Source of the DNA: VXNE01 sp963668365 | GTDB taxonomy: Bacteria > Pseudomonadota > Gammaproteobacteria > Pseudomonadales > Azotimanducaceae | Length of the DNA stretch: 64,000 bases | Direction: 5' to 3' | Assembly (NCBI GenBank): GCA_963668365.1 | Contig: OY764266.1 | Location: 4,402,001 to 4,466,000 of the forward strand | Shown here: positions 50,998-59,660 of the stretch, one piece after another | Layout: every line of letters starts with the position of its first letter | How positions within the stretch are numbered: position 1 is the stretch's first letter | The notes under the pieces: model-generated | Databases searched by the model: none | The model's input: the letters and a program-made list of their open reading frames with translations, nothing else | Told to the model about the DNA's origin: nothing | Translations under genes and position numbers: made by a program

Positions 50998-52088
50998 CAG
51001 GACATTAACTCCCTGTCCTTGAGGTGGGCTACGAAATGCTGGCCAATGACCTCCGCCAGCCGAACGGGGACGGCGTTGCCGATCTGCCTGGACATTGCGG
51101 CAAGGCTGCCTTCGAACACGAACTCGTCTGGGAACGTCTGCAGGCATGCGGCCTCGCGAACGCTGATGGCCCGATGCTGCTCGGGGTGACCGAATCTACC
51201 GTTCGAGTAGCTGATGCATCTCGTGGTCAAGCCGGAAGCGGGCGCGTCCCAAGCCATGCGCCCGTACACATCACTGTAGCCCGAAAAGTCCTGGTGGCAG
51301 TCCAACTTTAGCTCTTCAGGCCAGTCTCGATGGCCACCGCCCTCCGGGGTCGATTGGATCCGCTTGAGATTGAGGGCCGAGAGTCCGGCAGCGCGATGAT
51401 TCGGTACTGCCGGACACTCTTCGCCGGCCCGGATGGACGGCAAATGCGCAATCCAGTCTCTGACCGTTTCGTAGCGCTCGTGGGGTGTTCCGGGGCCGTG
51501 GGTCTCCGGGGGTAGTTGAATATTCCCGTGGCGACTTCCCACCAGGACGAGCCGGCGACGGCTCTGCGGTACGCCGTACTTCATCAGGCGGACAGAACGG
51601 AAGTCCACGTCATATCCGCATCCACCCAAACGGTTGAGGAAGGTATCGAACGGCTGGCTGCTGCTGTCGAAGTGCTGAAGTCCGGGAACGTTCTCGACGA
51701 ACACGAGGTCGGGAGCGCACATCTCGACGAAGTCGGCGAAACGAAGCAACAGCGGAATCCGGTCATCATCCTCCAAATCGCGGTGCGTGGTGTTTTGCCC
51801 TGTGAACGGCTGGCATGGCGCACAGCCACAGAAGAGAACCGGGCTCGGTCCAGCGGCTTCCACCCGATTTTGGACTTCATCGGCCACGACGGTTCGGATG
51901 TCCGCCAACTCGAAGTGGACGTCGGGGAAGTTGGCTGTGTACGTTCGCTTGGCCTCCGGGTCACAGTCCAGCGCGAAGACGATTTCCATTCCTGCGGCCT
52001 GAAAGCCGCGACTTGCTCCCCCGCAGCCTGAAAAAAAATCGAATACTTTGACGTTCCCGGTTTGCCTAGCCGCTTCCATGCGCATCAT
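50997..52088 (-). CDS. C5-cytosine DNA methyltransferase (Dcm type)
   Basis: A 363-residue m5C methylase. Motif I is DFFSGCGGASRGF (~18), motif IV with the catalytic Cys is GCAPCQPF (~90), motif VI VENVPG, motif VIII QSRRRLVLVG (~175) and motifs IX/X RQIGNAVPVRLAEVIG (~340). The target-recognition region lies between VIII and IX (~200-285) and is short, so the recognised site is probably short. Three in-frame ATG codons at the start (MMRMEA) leave the exact start open. It ends by one-base overlap with the dual GHKL gene. No cognate restriction enzyme gene of the usual type II kind is adjacent, and no vsr is seen. Confidence 0.93.
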   Translation of the reverse strand: MMRMEAARQTGNVKVFDFFSGCGGASRGFQAAGMEIVFALDCDPEAKRTYTANFPDVHFELADIRTVVADEVQNRVEAAGPSPVLFCGCAPCQPFTGQNTTHRDLEDDDRIPLLLRFADFVEMCAPDLVFVENVPGLQHFDSSSQPFDTFLNRLGGCGYDVDFRSVRLMKYGVPQSRRRLVLVGSRHGNIQLPPETHGPGTPHERYETVRDWIAHLPSIRAGEECPAVPNHRAAGLSALNLKRIQSTPEGGGHRDWPEELKLDCHQDFSGYSDVYGRMAWDAPASGLTTRCISYSNGRFGHPEQHRAISVREAACLQTFPDEFVFEGSLAAMSRQIGNAVPVRLAEVIGQHFVAHLKDRELMS

Positions 52089-52258
52089 CCGCAGTTATTC
52101 CCTGCCGACAATCGCTTCGGCACGATTCGCTCTTCAGCCAACCTAATTGCTTGCAAATCCTACCACCCCCTCTTTGCGGAACGAGGACCACTTCGTCGGG
52201 CCGACGGCGGCGGAACGGATGGCCGGAACCAGACTCTGCCCATGAAACCTGCGTCGCG

Positions 52259-55072
52259 TCACACTCCAAATACCTTCATCACTTCATCGCCCAAGTGGTT
52301 GATCACCTTCACGGCGATACGCCCCGTTGAGGGTTTCGCGAAGGGGCGCGAGGTGTCGCTATGCAGCGTTGCCCAGGCGTCTGGGTCGATCTCCGCCTTC
52401 AGAGTGGTCTTGAGAGACTTGTAGGGGTCGCCGGCGCCGAGAAAATAGGCTTGGCGAACGAAAAAACTCTCTTCGTTGTAGTCCGTGTCCACGAACCAGC
52501 ACGCGATGCCTTCGGGGCCGTCGCTCCGGACTTCGCCGGCAGAGGGATCGAATACGTCTACGCCGTTGATCCTTACCCGTATCCAATCGTCTTCGCCGTC
52601 GTCGCCGGCGGCGGGTTCGACGTCGATATCGGGCTCGCCGAAGATCACGAAGAGGTTGGCGGTGTCCGTCTTTTTGAGGTCGTCAGCCATATGCAAGTCG
52701 GCGTTCATGCGGGCCTTGAGCACTGGAACGCGGCCGAGTTTGTTGAACTCGGTCGCGTGGGCCTCGTAGTTGAAAGCACAAGCGATGAGGGTATCGAAAC
52801 CGGCGTCGGCGGCCTCGCGTGTGGCCCGCACCAAGTCCGGTCGGGAGACGGTGCCGAACTCGGGGCCGATGAAGATGCCGGCGCGACGCTCCTTGCCGTC
52901 GCCACCTTCCAGATAACGGCCCTCGGCACAAACGAACTCACCAGGCCAGGGATCCAGGGAATAAAACGTGATGCGGCCTGCCTTCCGGGCCTGTTGCACA
53001 CCGGCCGTGCGAAGGTTCTCAAGAATTACATGGGCGAAGTCGCGGCGGGATACGTCTGCTCCCAAGTCGTAGGCGGCGGCAGCCTCGGCGATGACGAGTT
53101 CGTCGTTCTCGTCCAAGGTGGCCAAACGATGCGGCGACAGGCTCTCGACGGTGAACGGGCCGGCAACACGGACCTTCTTGTTGTCCTGGTAGGGCTTGTC
53201 GTAGAGGTGCTCATATTCGGCGCGTGCTGCGATGCAGGCATCGATCTCGCGCTGGCGGTCGATGCGGGCATCCCAGAAGCGGGCGTGGGCCGCTCGTGCG
53301 GCATCGGGCCAGTTCTGCTCCGCTTCGCGGGGCACTTCCCATTCGAGGAAGCCATTGGTCCGATGGTCTCGCAACGCTTGGTTGATGCCATTCAAGGCCG
53401 ATTCAACATGCGGCTGCATCTGCTCGTAGATGACGTCGATCTCGGCATTGTTGGCGATGGACTTCAAGGTGATGTGCGGCACACGTTCGTACACGAATCC
53501 CTGCCGAACATCGCCGTATGTGGGTTTCTCGGAGGGCGCACTGCGTGACAGTTCAGCTTCCTTGCGTTGGCCCTGAGGGCTATCTACCAAAATGTAGTAG
53601 GAGTACCTTGCACCCATAACGCGAGAGCGAGCGAGGGCTAAGGCCACCCGGGACGTGTCGATCGTGATCCAGCGGCGACCCCATTGCTCAGCCACATAGG
53701 CCGTTGTCCCCGAGCCGCAGGTTGGATCAAGGACGAGATCGCCAACATCCGTGGCCATCAAAATGCAACGTTCAACCACCTTTGGCAGCGTTTGAACTAC
53801 GTACCGTTTGTCAGCGGCAAACCCCGCAATGCCCGTGTCGATCCAGTTGTTCGTATGGGGGACAACCGAGAAATCATGGAGGAAACGAAGGTAACGCAAC
53901 GTGTTACCAACAAGAAACACTCGCCCGCTCTTGTCTAGACGTTCCATCCCTGGAACCGTGGCCTTCCAGTGAAGGCCGCTCGGGGGAATAAAGGACCTCT
54001 TTCTATGAACAAAGCGCTGTGGGGATTGAGCCGAGCCTTGTGACGTCAGCTGGTCTGACGTCACAAGGCTCCTCGGCTCAAATCCTCCTACGTTATGTAG
54101 AAGGTCCTTGAGGGGTCGGTACGCAGTAGCGCCCCGCTCCCCCACCTGCTTCTGACTACTCAGCTGACGGTACTTTAGGGAATTGATATCCTTCGAGTAC
54201 CAAAGGAGGTGATCCATGACATTGGACAGATGCCTACTGGAAAACCCTGTCGTCTTGGAGAAAGAAATTTGAGACACAAGATTGCCGTCTCCAAACACCT
54301 CATCCATCACCGCCCGCACGCGATGCACGTTCTCATCCCCGATTTGCACGAAGATGCTCCCGCTCTCCGTGAGCAGGTCCCGCGCCACAGTCAGCCGGTC
54401 CCGCAGATACGTCAGATACGAGTGAATCCCGTCTCGCCACGTGTCCCGGAACGCCTTGACCTGTTCCGGCTCCCGCGTGATGTGCTCCGCCTTGCCGTCT
54501 CGCACATCGCGGCTGGTGGTTGACCACTGGAAGTTCGAGTTGAACTTGATTCCGTAGGGCGGATCCATGTAGATGCACTGCACCTTGCCGCGCAACCCCT
54601 CGCGCTCGGCGAGCGACGCCATCACCTGCAAGGAGTCTCCAAGGATCATGCGGTTCGACCAGTTGGCGTCGTGCTGGTAGAACTCCGTCTTGGCATCGTC
54701 TTCGGGCAAACCGTTGAAGTCGCCGAACAGGTCGGTCTGGAAGCCTGATCTGCCAGCATTCTGTTCGGCTCGCGTCCAACGGCTCATGCGCGCGAGATCG
54801 TCGATCAGCACCTTGGGATGGACTTTCTCCTGGATGAATAGCGGCGGGGCCTGCACCACCAGATCCGACCAGTCCTGCATGTCCTTGCCCCGCCACACCA
54901 GTTGCGGGTCGAGACCGCGGTTGCGCCGCTCGTAGACCACGCGAATGGGATCTTGATCGTCCGAGGACATCACCGGCTGGTATTCGGCGGTCGGGATATT
55001 GCGGCGTTTCGCTCCATCGTGCACGAACGACTCGACGGACTTCGCTTTTCGTCTCGTTTTCCACCTCGCCAT
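52259..55072 (-). CDS. Type III-like DNA methyltransferase (Mod, beta-class N6-A/N4-C)
   Basis: A 937-residue methylase. Catalytic motif IV is MDPPYGIKF (D170-Y173) and precedes the AdoMet motif I LDPTCGSGTTAYVAEQ (~430), the beta-class order. The DNA-recognition region lies between them (~250-420) and beyond. The C-terminal ~350 residues are an extension found in methylases paired with large DEAD/DEAH restriction subunits. The part coding for residues ~275-420 (53.8-54.25 kb) is clearly AT-richer than the rest and contains a long hairpin (54023-54085), as if the recognition module had been exchanged. It lies 14 bases after hicA in the res-hicB-hicA-mod operon. Confidence 0.92.
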   Translation of the reverse strand: MARWKTRRKAKSVESFVHDGAKRRNIPTAEYQPVMSSDDQDPIRVVYERRNRGLDPQLVWRGKDMQDWSDLVVQAPPLFIQEKVHPKVLIDDLARMSRWTRAEQNAGRSGFQTDLFGDFNGLPEDDAKTEFYQHDANWSNRMILGDSLQVMASLAEREGLRGKVQCIYMDPPYGIKFNSNFQWSTTSRDVRDGKAEHITREPEQVKAFRDTWRDGIHSYLTYLRDRLTVARDLLTESGSIFVQIGDENVHRVRAVMDEVFGDGNLVSQISFSKTTGFSSRHLSNVMDHLLWYSKDINSLKYRQLSSQKQVGERGATAYRPLKDLLHNVGGFEPRSLVTSDQLTSQGSAQSPQRFVHRKRSFIPPSGLHWKATVPGMERLDKSGRVFLVGNTLRYLRFLHDFSVVPHTNNWIDTGIAGFAADKRYVVQTLPKVVERCILMATDVGDLVLDPTCGSGTTAYVAEQWGRRWITIDTSRVALALARSRVMGARYSYYILVDSPQGQRKEAELSRSAPSEKPTYGDVRQGFVYERVPHITLKSIANNAEIDVIYEQMQPHVESALNGINQALRDHRTNGFLEWEVPREAEQNWPDAARAAHARFWDARIDRQREIDACIAARAEYEHLYDKPYQDNKKVRVAGPFTVESLSPHRLATLDENDELVIAEAAAAYDLGADVSRRDFAHVILENLRTAGVQQARKAGRITFYSLDPWPGEFVCAEGRYLEGGDGKERRAGIFIGPEFGTVSRPDLVRATREAADAGFDTLIACAFNYEAHATEFNKLGRVPVLKARMNADLHMADDLKKTDTANLFVIFGEPDIDVEPAAGDDGEDDWIRVRINGVDVFDPSAGEVRSDGPEGIACWFVDTDYNEESFFVRQAYFLGAGDPYKSLKTTLKAEIDPDAWATLHSDTSRPFAKPSTGRIAVKVINHLGDEVMKVFGV
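53991..54109. repeat. Nested inverted repeats inside the mod coding sequence
   Basis: GCCTTGTGACGTCAG (54035-54049) and CTGACGTCACAAGGC (54055-54069) form a perfect 15-bp stem with a 5-base loop. The stem continues outward by 12 more pairs (54023-54034 with 54073-54085) after a 3-base bulge. An outer pair, AAGGACCT...TCTA (53991-54005) with TAGAAGGTCCTT (54098-54109), encloses it. All of this is translated sequence between methylase motifs IV and I. Confidence 0.85.
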
Positions 55073-55086
55073 GCGTCCTCCCCCTC

Positions 55087-55293
55087 CTACAATTCCGATT
55101 CGTCGACTTCGGCCAACTTCATGAGATGGCGCTGAAGGCCGATCTTCAAGACGCGGGCACCATGCACGGGTACGGAAATGCGAACGCTCGACTCCGTCCG
55201 CGCGTAGATATGGTGACTACCCTTGATCCGCCTCAACTCCCAACCATGCGACTCGAGCACACGACAAAAGCGCCTGCCGCTGACGGCCCTCAT
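55087..55293 (-). CDS. hicA: HicA-type mRNA interferase toxin
   Basis: A 68-residue double-stranded-RNA-binding-fold toxin. The catalytic His is in IKGSHHIYAR (~26), and the ending VLKIGLQRHLMKLAEV is typical. The start overlaps the hicB stop by four bases. The order hicB-hicA is the less common one. The pair is embedded between the restriction and methylation genes. Confidence 0.9.
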   Translation of the reverse strand: MRAVSGRRFCRVLESHGWELRRIKGSHHIYARTESSVRISVPVHGARVLKIGLQRHLMKLAEVDESEL

Positions 55294-55493
55294 ACGGCGA
55301 TTTCGACCACTCTCGCGTTATCGGATTCGGCAGCGGCGCTCACGTCGACGGAAAGGCAACCCTCAACCGCCTCGTACAGATTGTCGAGCAGATCTTCGAA
55401 CGAGTCGCCTTGCGTGGCGCATCCCGGAATGGATGGAACCTCGGCCCAGTACCCGCCCTCCTCGGAATCGTGGACGACAACTTTGAGTTTCAT
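55290..55493 (-). CDS. hicB: HicB-type antitoxin (short form)
   Basis: A 67-residue partial RNase H-fold antitoxin: MKLKVVVHDSEEGGYWAEVPSIPGCATQGDSFEDLLDNL is the HicB signature, followed by one helix and a final strand. It lacks the C-terminal HTH or RHH domain of longer HicB proteins, so it probably does not bind DNA itself. Its ATG overlaps the end of the res gene by four bases, which ties its translation to that of the restriction subunit. Confidence 0.9.
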   Translation of the reverse strand: MKLKVVVHDSEEGGYWAEVPSIPGCATQGDSFEDLLDNLYEAVEGCLSVDVSAAAESDNARVVEIAV

Positions 55494-58400
55494 CGTGTTC
55501 TCCTTGCCGTGTCGGCATCGCTTGAGTGTGACCCTTCCGCGCTCCGACGTCTGGGAGTGTCCGCTACATCCGGCATCGAGCCCCCGACTGTGTTCAGAAA
55601 GCGCGCGAACTCCTCGGCGCGTTCTCTTTTTCCGAGCGCATCCAGCGCCTCATGAACCGAAGCGCCGAAGTCGTCATCCATCTCGAACGGATCACGGAGT
55701 TCGAGGAACGCCCATGTTCCGTGGCAACCAAGCAGGTTCACGGCAGGCACCCAATAGCTGTCCATGGTTTCCTTCTTCGCCTTGGCGTCGTCGCCCCGAA
55801 ACCCCTTGACTTCCACGACGACATGCAAGGGTTCGTCGGAACCCCGTCCGTAATCATAGAGGACGATGAAGTCCGGCACGTATCGGCGCTGAACGCCGCC
55901 GAAGCGGTAGGGCACCTCAAAGCCGAGGTTGAGGTTCTTGACCCAGGCGAGCACCTTGGGGTGGGAGTCGAGAACGCGGCAGAACTCGCCCTCCCACGTG
56001 CTGTCGAGAATCGCCCAGTTCAGGTGGCAGCGGCTGCCGGTGGCGTAACGCTGGGTGCGCGACGTGGTGAAGTTCACGCCGCGTGTGGCGCCGGTCGGGT
56101 TATAGGGGTCGAGCATCGCCTTGACCGGCTGGCGGTTCAATTCCGCCCGGGTGATCGCGGCCGTGATCTTTTCGCAGGCACGGTCCGCGAGTTCCGCGAC
56201 CATGAGCTGCGCCGGGTAGGTGCTCCCTTTGCATTCAAGGCAGTCGTCAAGCCAAGTGCGGGTGACGCGCTTGAGCTGACCGAACAGGTGCAGTTCCGGT
56301 TCGCCGTCCGGGTCGCGCCAGTGGTTGTAGAGCAGGCGCAACGTCAGTTCGTAGAGCAGGGTGGACTGCCGTACGCGGTCCAGATGCGCGACGGTCAGGT
56401 CGTGTCCCTCCCCGATGATGCCCTGGTTGTGGGTGATTGTCGGGCCCACGGTTTCCGGGGTGAGGACGAGCCTCGAGTCCTCGGTGAATTCGGCCGTGAG
56501 CCGGTCGTTCGGCAATTCCACACGGTAGCCCGCGATGCGCGGGAAGCGGATCTCGACGTCGTCACGCTCCGGCGAGAGCGCCTTCACTTGCACGGTTTCC
56601 GCCGGCTTCTGTGGCGGGGCGACCACGGGCTTGGCCGTGAAGTCGAAGGGGATGCCGAACACATCGGCGTACTCGGCATTGAACAGTCCGCGTTCGTTGA
56701 GTTCGTAGGACTGCCGACGCAGGGAACGTCCGATCACCTGTTCGCAGAGCAATTGCGTCCCGAACGCACGCAGACCGAGCACATGGGTGACGGTGTTGGC
56801 GTCCCATCCTTCCGTCAGCATGGCGACGGACACAACGCACCGGATGCCGCCACCAAGCCGACCCGGCTTGCCGACGGTGTTCATCACCTCTCGCAGCAGA
56901 TCCTGGTCGGTGAGAGTCTCGGCCTGTCGGCGGTCGCCCGTGCGTTCGACGATTTCACGGCGGAAGCGGTCGATCTCGTCCCCTGCAGCCTGCCTGAAGC
57001 TCCTGTCGAGCGCCTCGTCAGATTCAAGCTGTTGGCTGTCGATGAGCAGCGTATGTGGTCTTGACAGCGGTTCACCCGCAGCATCGAAGTTGCGAAACAG
57101 TTCCAACCGCCCGTTCTGGAATGGTCCGGCGCCGTTTCCGGAATCCCGGCGAAAGCCCGCGATATAGTCGTACACCAGCTTTGAGGTCGCCGTGTTATTG
57201 CAGACGACGATGAAGCAGGGCGGCACGTCGATGCCCGCCTGATCCCAGAGCCGGAACGTCTTCTCGTAGTGCCCGTAGAGCGCTTCCAATGCCGTCTGCA
57301 ATTCACTCGGCAGGGCCATGGGGTCCAAGGTTGCGCCAGCGCCCCGGCCTCGTTTCGGCATCCTTCTCCCAATGTGATCCCACAGGTTGCGGAACATGGG
57401 CAGCTCGGCACCGGGGACATTATCCACGACCGGCACGCGCGGGAGCTTGACGATGCCGCACTCGATCGAGTCCATTAAGGAGAAGTCGCTAACGGTCCAA
57501 GGGAACAGGGTGCCTTCCGCGTAGCCGGAACCGCGCAGAAAGAACGGCGTGGCAGAAAGGTCGATCACCCGCTTGAGGCTCATCCTTCGTTCGGTCGCCT
57601 CAAGGCCGGAGATCCACACTCGAGCGGCTTCCCGGTTACGATTGGCCTCGCGTCGGTCGTCGCCGATCAGTCGGCCTTCACCGTCTTCACCAGCCTTCTC
57701 TCGATAGCAGTGATGGGCCTCGTCATTGAGGACGAGGATGCCTTTCATGGTCATCAGTTCAGGCATCACGCGGGCCAGCATCTGACCCTCGGTCTCACGG
57801 GTGGCAAGCTCGCCATCGCGGCCTTGAAGAAGGGCGCGGCTGCCTTTGGCGAGATCCATCGTCTCGCGCAGCAGAAAGGCATGGTAGTTGGTGATGACGA
57901 TCTTGGCCTTGTCAATCTCCCGGAGCATGTCCGGCGGCACGAGCTCGCGGCTTGCGTAGTAGCTGTCCGGGTCGTTCGGCTTCAGCACCCGCAGGCGGTC
58001 ACGGATGGTGATGCCCGGCGTTACGATGAGAAAGCCGCGTGTGAAGCGCGGGCTGTTGGGGCGACGAACTGCGTTCACCGTCTGCCACGCGATGAGCATT
58101 GCCATCACAGCGGTCTTCCCGGCACCCGTGGCGAGCTTGAGCGCAAGGCGATAGAGACCGGGGTTCGCCTGCTCGCTCGCCTCCTCGACGCGGTCCAGGA
58201 AGCTGCGGCCCCGGTTGCCGATGGCGGGTGCGACTTCGGTGAGCCAGATGACGGTCTCGACGGCTTCCAGTTGGCAGAAGAACGGGCGGATATCGCTGAA
58301 CCGGTGGTGCCGCCAATGCTTGAGCAAGCGCGCAGTCTCGGGCGTCACCCGCCAATGCGATTCCGGCAGCGCGCGCCATTCGGCCAACTCCCGGCGGAGA

Positions 58401-58681
58401 CCGCCAATCAGGGCGGTCAGTTCGTATTGCTGGTTGGCGGTATCGAGCGCCGCGCTCTCGGCGTCAAGGGCGAGTTGCCTTTGCGTCGCCCGGCCTGTCT
58501 TCCTGGGTTTCGGAATCGGCGAAATAAACGACACGTCGCGACGACCGTCACCGATCCTGTCGGTGGGCTGCCGACTTTCGTCGAGGATCCAGTGACGCCT
58601 GGGCTCCTCGTAGGGCGAGTTGAGAATAGGGTTCAGGTGGAAGGCGGAGGCGTCCTGGCCACTGTCGTCTTCGAAAGCCAT
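55490..58681 (-). CDS. Type III-like restriction subunit (DEAD/DEAH helicase-nuclease)
   Basis: A 1063-residue SF2 helicase-nuclease. Walker A is ATGAGKTAVMAML (184-196), motif II LNDEAHHCY (~318), motif III region DLSATPF (~377) and motif VI VIGRSLRRQSY (~655). The C-terminal region (~900-1000) holds a PD-(D/E)xK nuclease: PDFIVLYD...HVVVEVKGF. The protein has the size and order of Res subunits that work with the beta-class Mod encoded three genes downstream. It lies 15 bases after the unknown gene at 58697 and overlaps hicB by four bases, so seven genes appear to be one transcription unit. Confidence 0.92.
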   Translation of the reverse strand: MAFEDDSGQDASAFHLNPILNSPYEEPRRHWILDESRQPTDRIGDGRRDVSFISPIPKPRKTGRATQRQLALDAESAALDTANQQYELTALIGGLRRELAEWRALPESHWRVTPETARLLKHWRHHRFSDIRPFFCQLEAVETVIWLTEVAPAIGNRGRSFLDRVEEASEQANPGLYRLALKLATGAGKTAVMAMLIAWQTVNAVRRPNSPRFTRGFLIVTPGITIRDRLRVLKPNDPDSYYASRELVPPDMLREIDKAKIVITNYHAFLLRETMDLAKGSRALLQGRDGELATRETEGQMLARVMPELMTMKGILVLNDEAHHCYREKAGEDGEGRLIGDDRREANRNREAARVWISGLEATERRMSLKRVIDLSATPFFLRGSGYAEGTLFPWTVSDFSLMDSIECGIVKLPRVPVVDNVPGAELPMFRNLWDHIGRRMPKRGRGAGATLDPMALPSELQTALEALYGHYEKTFRLWDQAGIDVPPCFIVVCNNTATSKLVYDYIAGFRRDSGNGAGPFQNGRLELFRNFDAAGEPLSRPHTLLIDSQQLESDEALDRSFRQAAGDEIDRFRREIVERTGDRRQAETLTDQDLLREVMNTVGKPGRLGGGIRCVVSVAMLTEGWDANTVTHVLGLRAFGTQLLCEQVIGRSLRRQSYELNERGLFNAEYADVFGIPFDFTAKPVVAPPQKPAETVQVKALSPERDDVEIRFPRIAGYRVELPNDRLTAEFTEDSRLVLTPETVGPTITHNQGIIGEGHDLTVAHLDRVRQSTLLYELTLRLLYNHWRDPDGEPELHLFGQLKRVTRTWLDDCLECKGSTYPAQLMVAELADRACEKITAAITRAELNRQPVKAMLDPYNPTGATRGVNFTTSRTQRYATGSRCHLNWAILDSTWEGEFCRVLDSHPKVLAWVKNLNLGFEVPYRFGGVQRRYVPDFIVLYDYGRGSDEPLHVVVEVKGFRGDDAKAKKETMDSYWVPAVNLLGCHGTWAFLELRDPFEMDDDFGASVHEALDALGKRERAEEFARFLNTVGGSMPDVADTPRRRSAEGSHSSDADTARRTR

Positions 58682-58696
58682 TTTTCTACGGGCCGA

Positions 58697-59659
58697 TCAT
58701 CGCTTGGTGATCTTCGGGCCGGCATACACGACATAGACCGGCTTCCCAGCCTCGACCGGCCAGGAAAAATGCAGACGGAGAGTCAGATGGGACACCTTGC
58801 CGTGCCACGGGCAGAATAGCGAAGCCACCGGGTCCTCCGGATGAGCGAAGGTCAGTTCGCGCCGGAATTGGTGTTTTTCCGTATCGGATGAGTCCGAAAA
58901 CAGCGCCCGCTCGCCCGTGAAGTAATTCTGATAGATTCGTTGGCCCTCCGCGCTACGTGCTTCGTCGTCCTCAAAGGCGCCTGCGAACCGATCGAGAAAT
59001 CCGAGCAACACCGCGAATCGATCAGCGGCGCTCTTGGCGAACGGAACCCCTGCAAGAGGCGCGAAACAATCCTCGGCGAACACAAGGTTTGCGAACCTGT
59101 TTATAGAAGCCTCGCGCAAGTCCTCCCAAGAGCCGAGCGGCCGCGCTCGATGCCGCAACGCCTGCTCGAGTGTTTCCTTGAACCACCAGTTCTCGACCTC
59201 GGATGTTCGATCAACGAGACCTTCGGCCTCTCGCACCCAAGTCACCGCACAAGGGGAGTAACACCACTCGGACGGAGACAAGCTGACCAGCCCACACTCC
59301 ACGCCTTGCAAGATTCTGAAAGCGGCCTCCCCGGCGGCAGTGTCCGTAACGACTTCGCCGCCGCATTCCAGCCAGTCATCCGCGCCGTGCCGTCGCACAT
59401 CGTCCCAGAACGGACCCAATCGCGTGAGCCAGGTCATGACCGCGCGCCGCTCGCTCTCCACGCCGAGGTTGCCGACCGCCTGCTGCATGGGCATGCCCGG
59501 TATGGGTGTCATGGTGATGAACGTCCTGTGACATTGAACTTCGCGACCGAAGCGCCTGGCTGTCAGACGCAGGGCCATCAGTCGCGACAGCGCATCCCGA
59601 AACCCCGCCAGATCGCGGAACTGCTGATGGACTGACAAGTCGTTGGCGAGGAGGTCCAT
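58697..59659 (-). CDS. Uncharacterised protein of the AAA/DUF262/R-M operon
   Basis: A 320-residue soluble protein, family not recognised. It is mixed alpha/beta with a tryptophan-rich middle (EVENWWFKETLEQ, ~155) and a conserved-looking C-terminus with strand-like segments (FCPWHGKVSHLTLRLHFSW, KPVYVVYAGPKITKR). CPWHGK might bind metal, and VYVVYAGPKITK resembles the closing strands of compact enzymatic folds. No known nuclease motif is evident. It starts one base beyond the AAA ATPase stop and is followed by res after 15 bases, so it belongs to one complex or pathway with them. Confidence 0.7.
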   Translation of the reverse strand: MDLLANDLSVHQQFRDLAGFRDALSRLMALRLTARRFGREVQCHRTFITMTPIPGMPMQQAVGNLGVESERRAVMTWLTRLGPFWDDVRRHGADDWLECGGEVVTDTAAGEAAFRILQGVECGLVSLSPSEWCYSPCAVTWVREAEGLVDRTSEVENWWFKETLEQALRHRARPLGSWEDLREASINRFANLVFAEDCFAPLAGVPFAKSAADRFAVLLGFLDRFAGAFEDDEARSAEGQRIYQNYFTGERALFSDSSDTEKHQFRRELTFAHPEDPVASLFCPWHGKVSHLTLRLHFSWPVEAGKPVYVVYAGPKITKR

Positions 59660-59660
59660 G

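Noticed and set aside
52146..52155. ATTGCTTGCA upstream of dcm, equal to one arm of the FitA operator
   Set aside because: Only one arm is present and no inverted partner follows; a ten-base match at this AT-rich spot can be chance.
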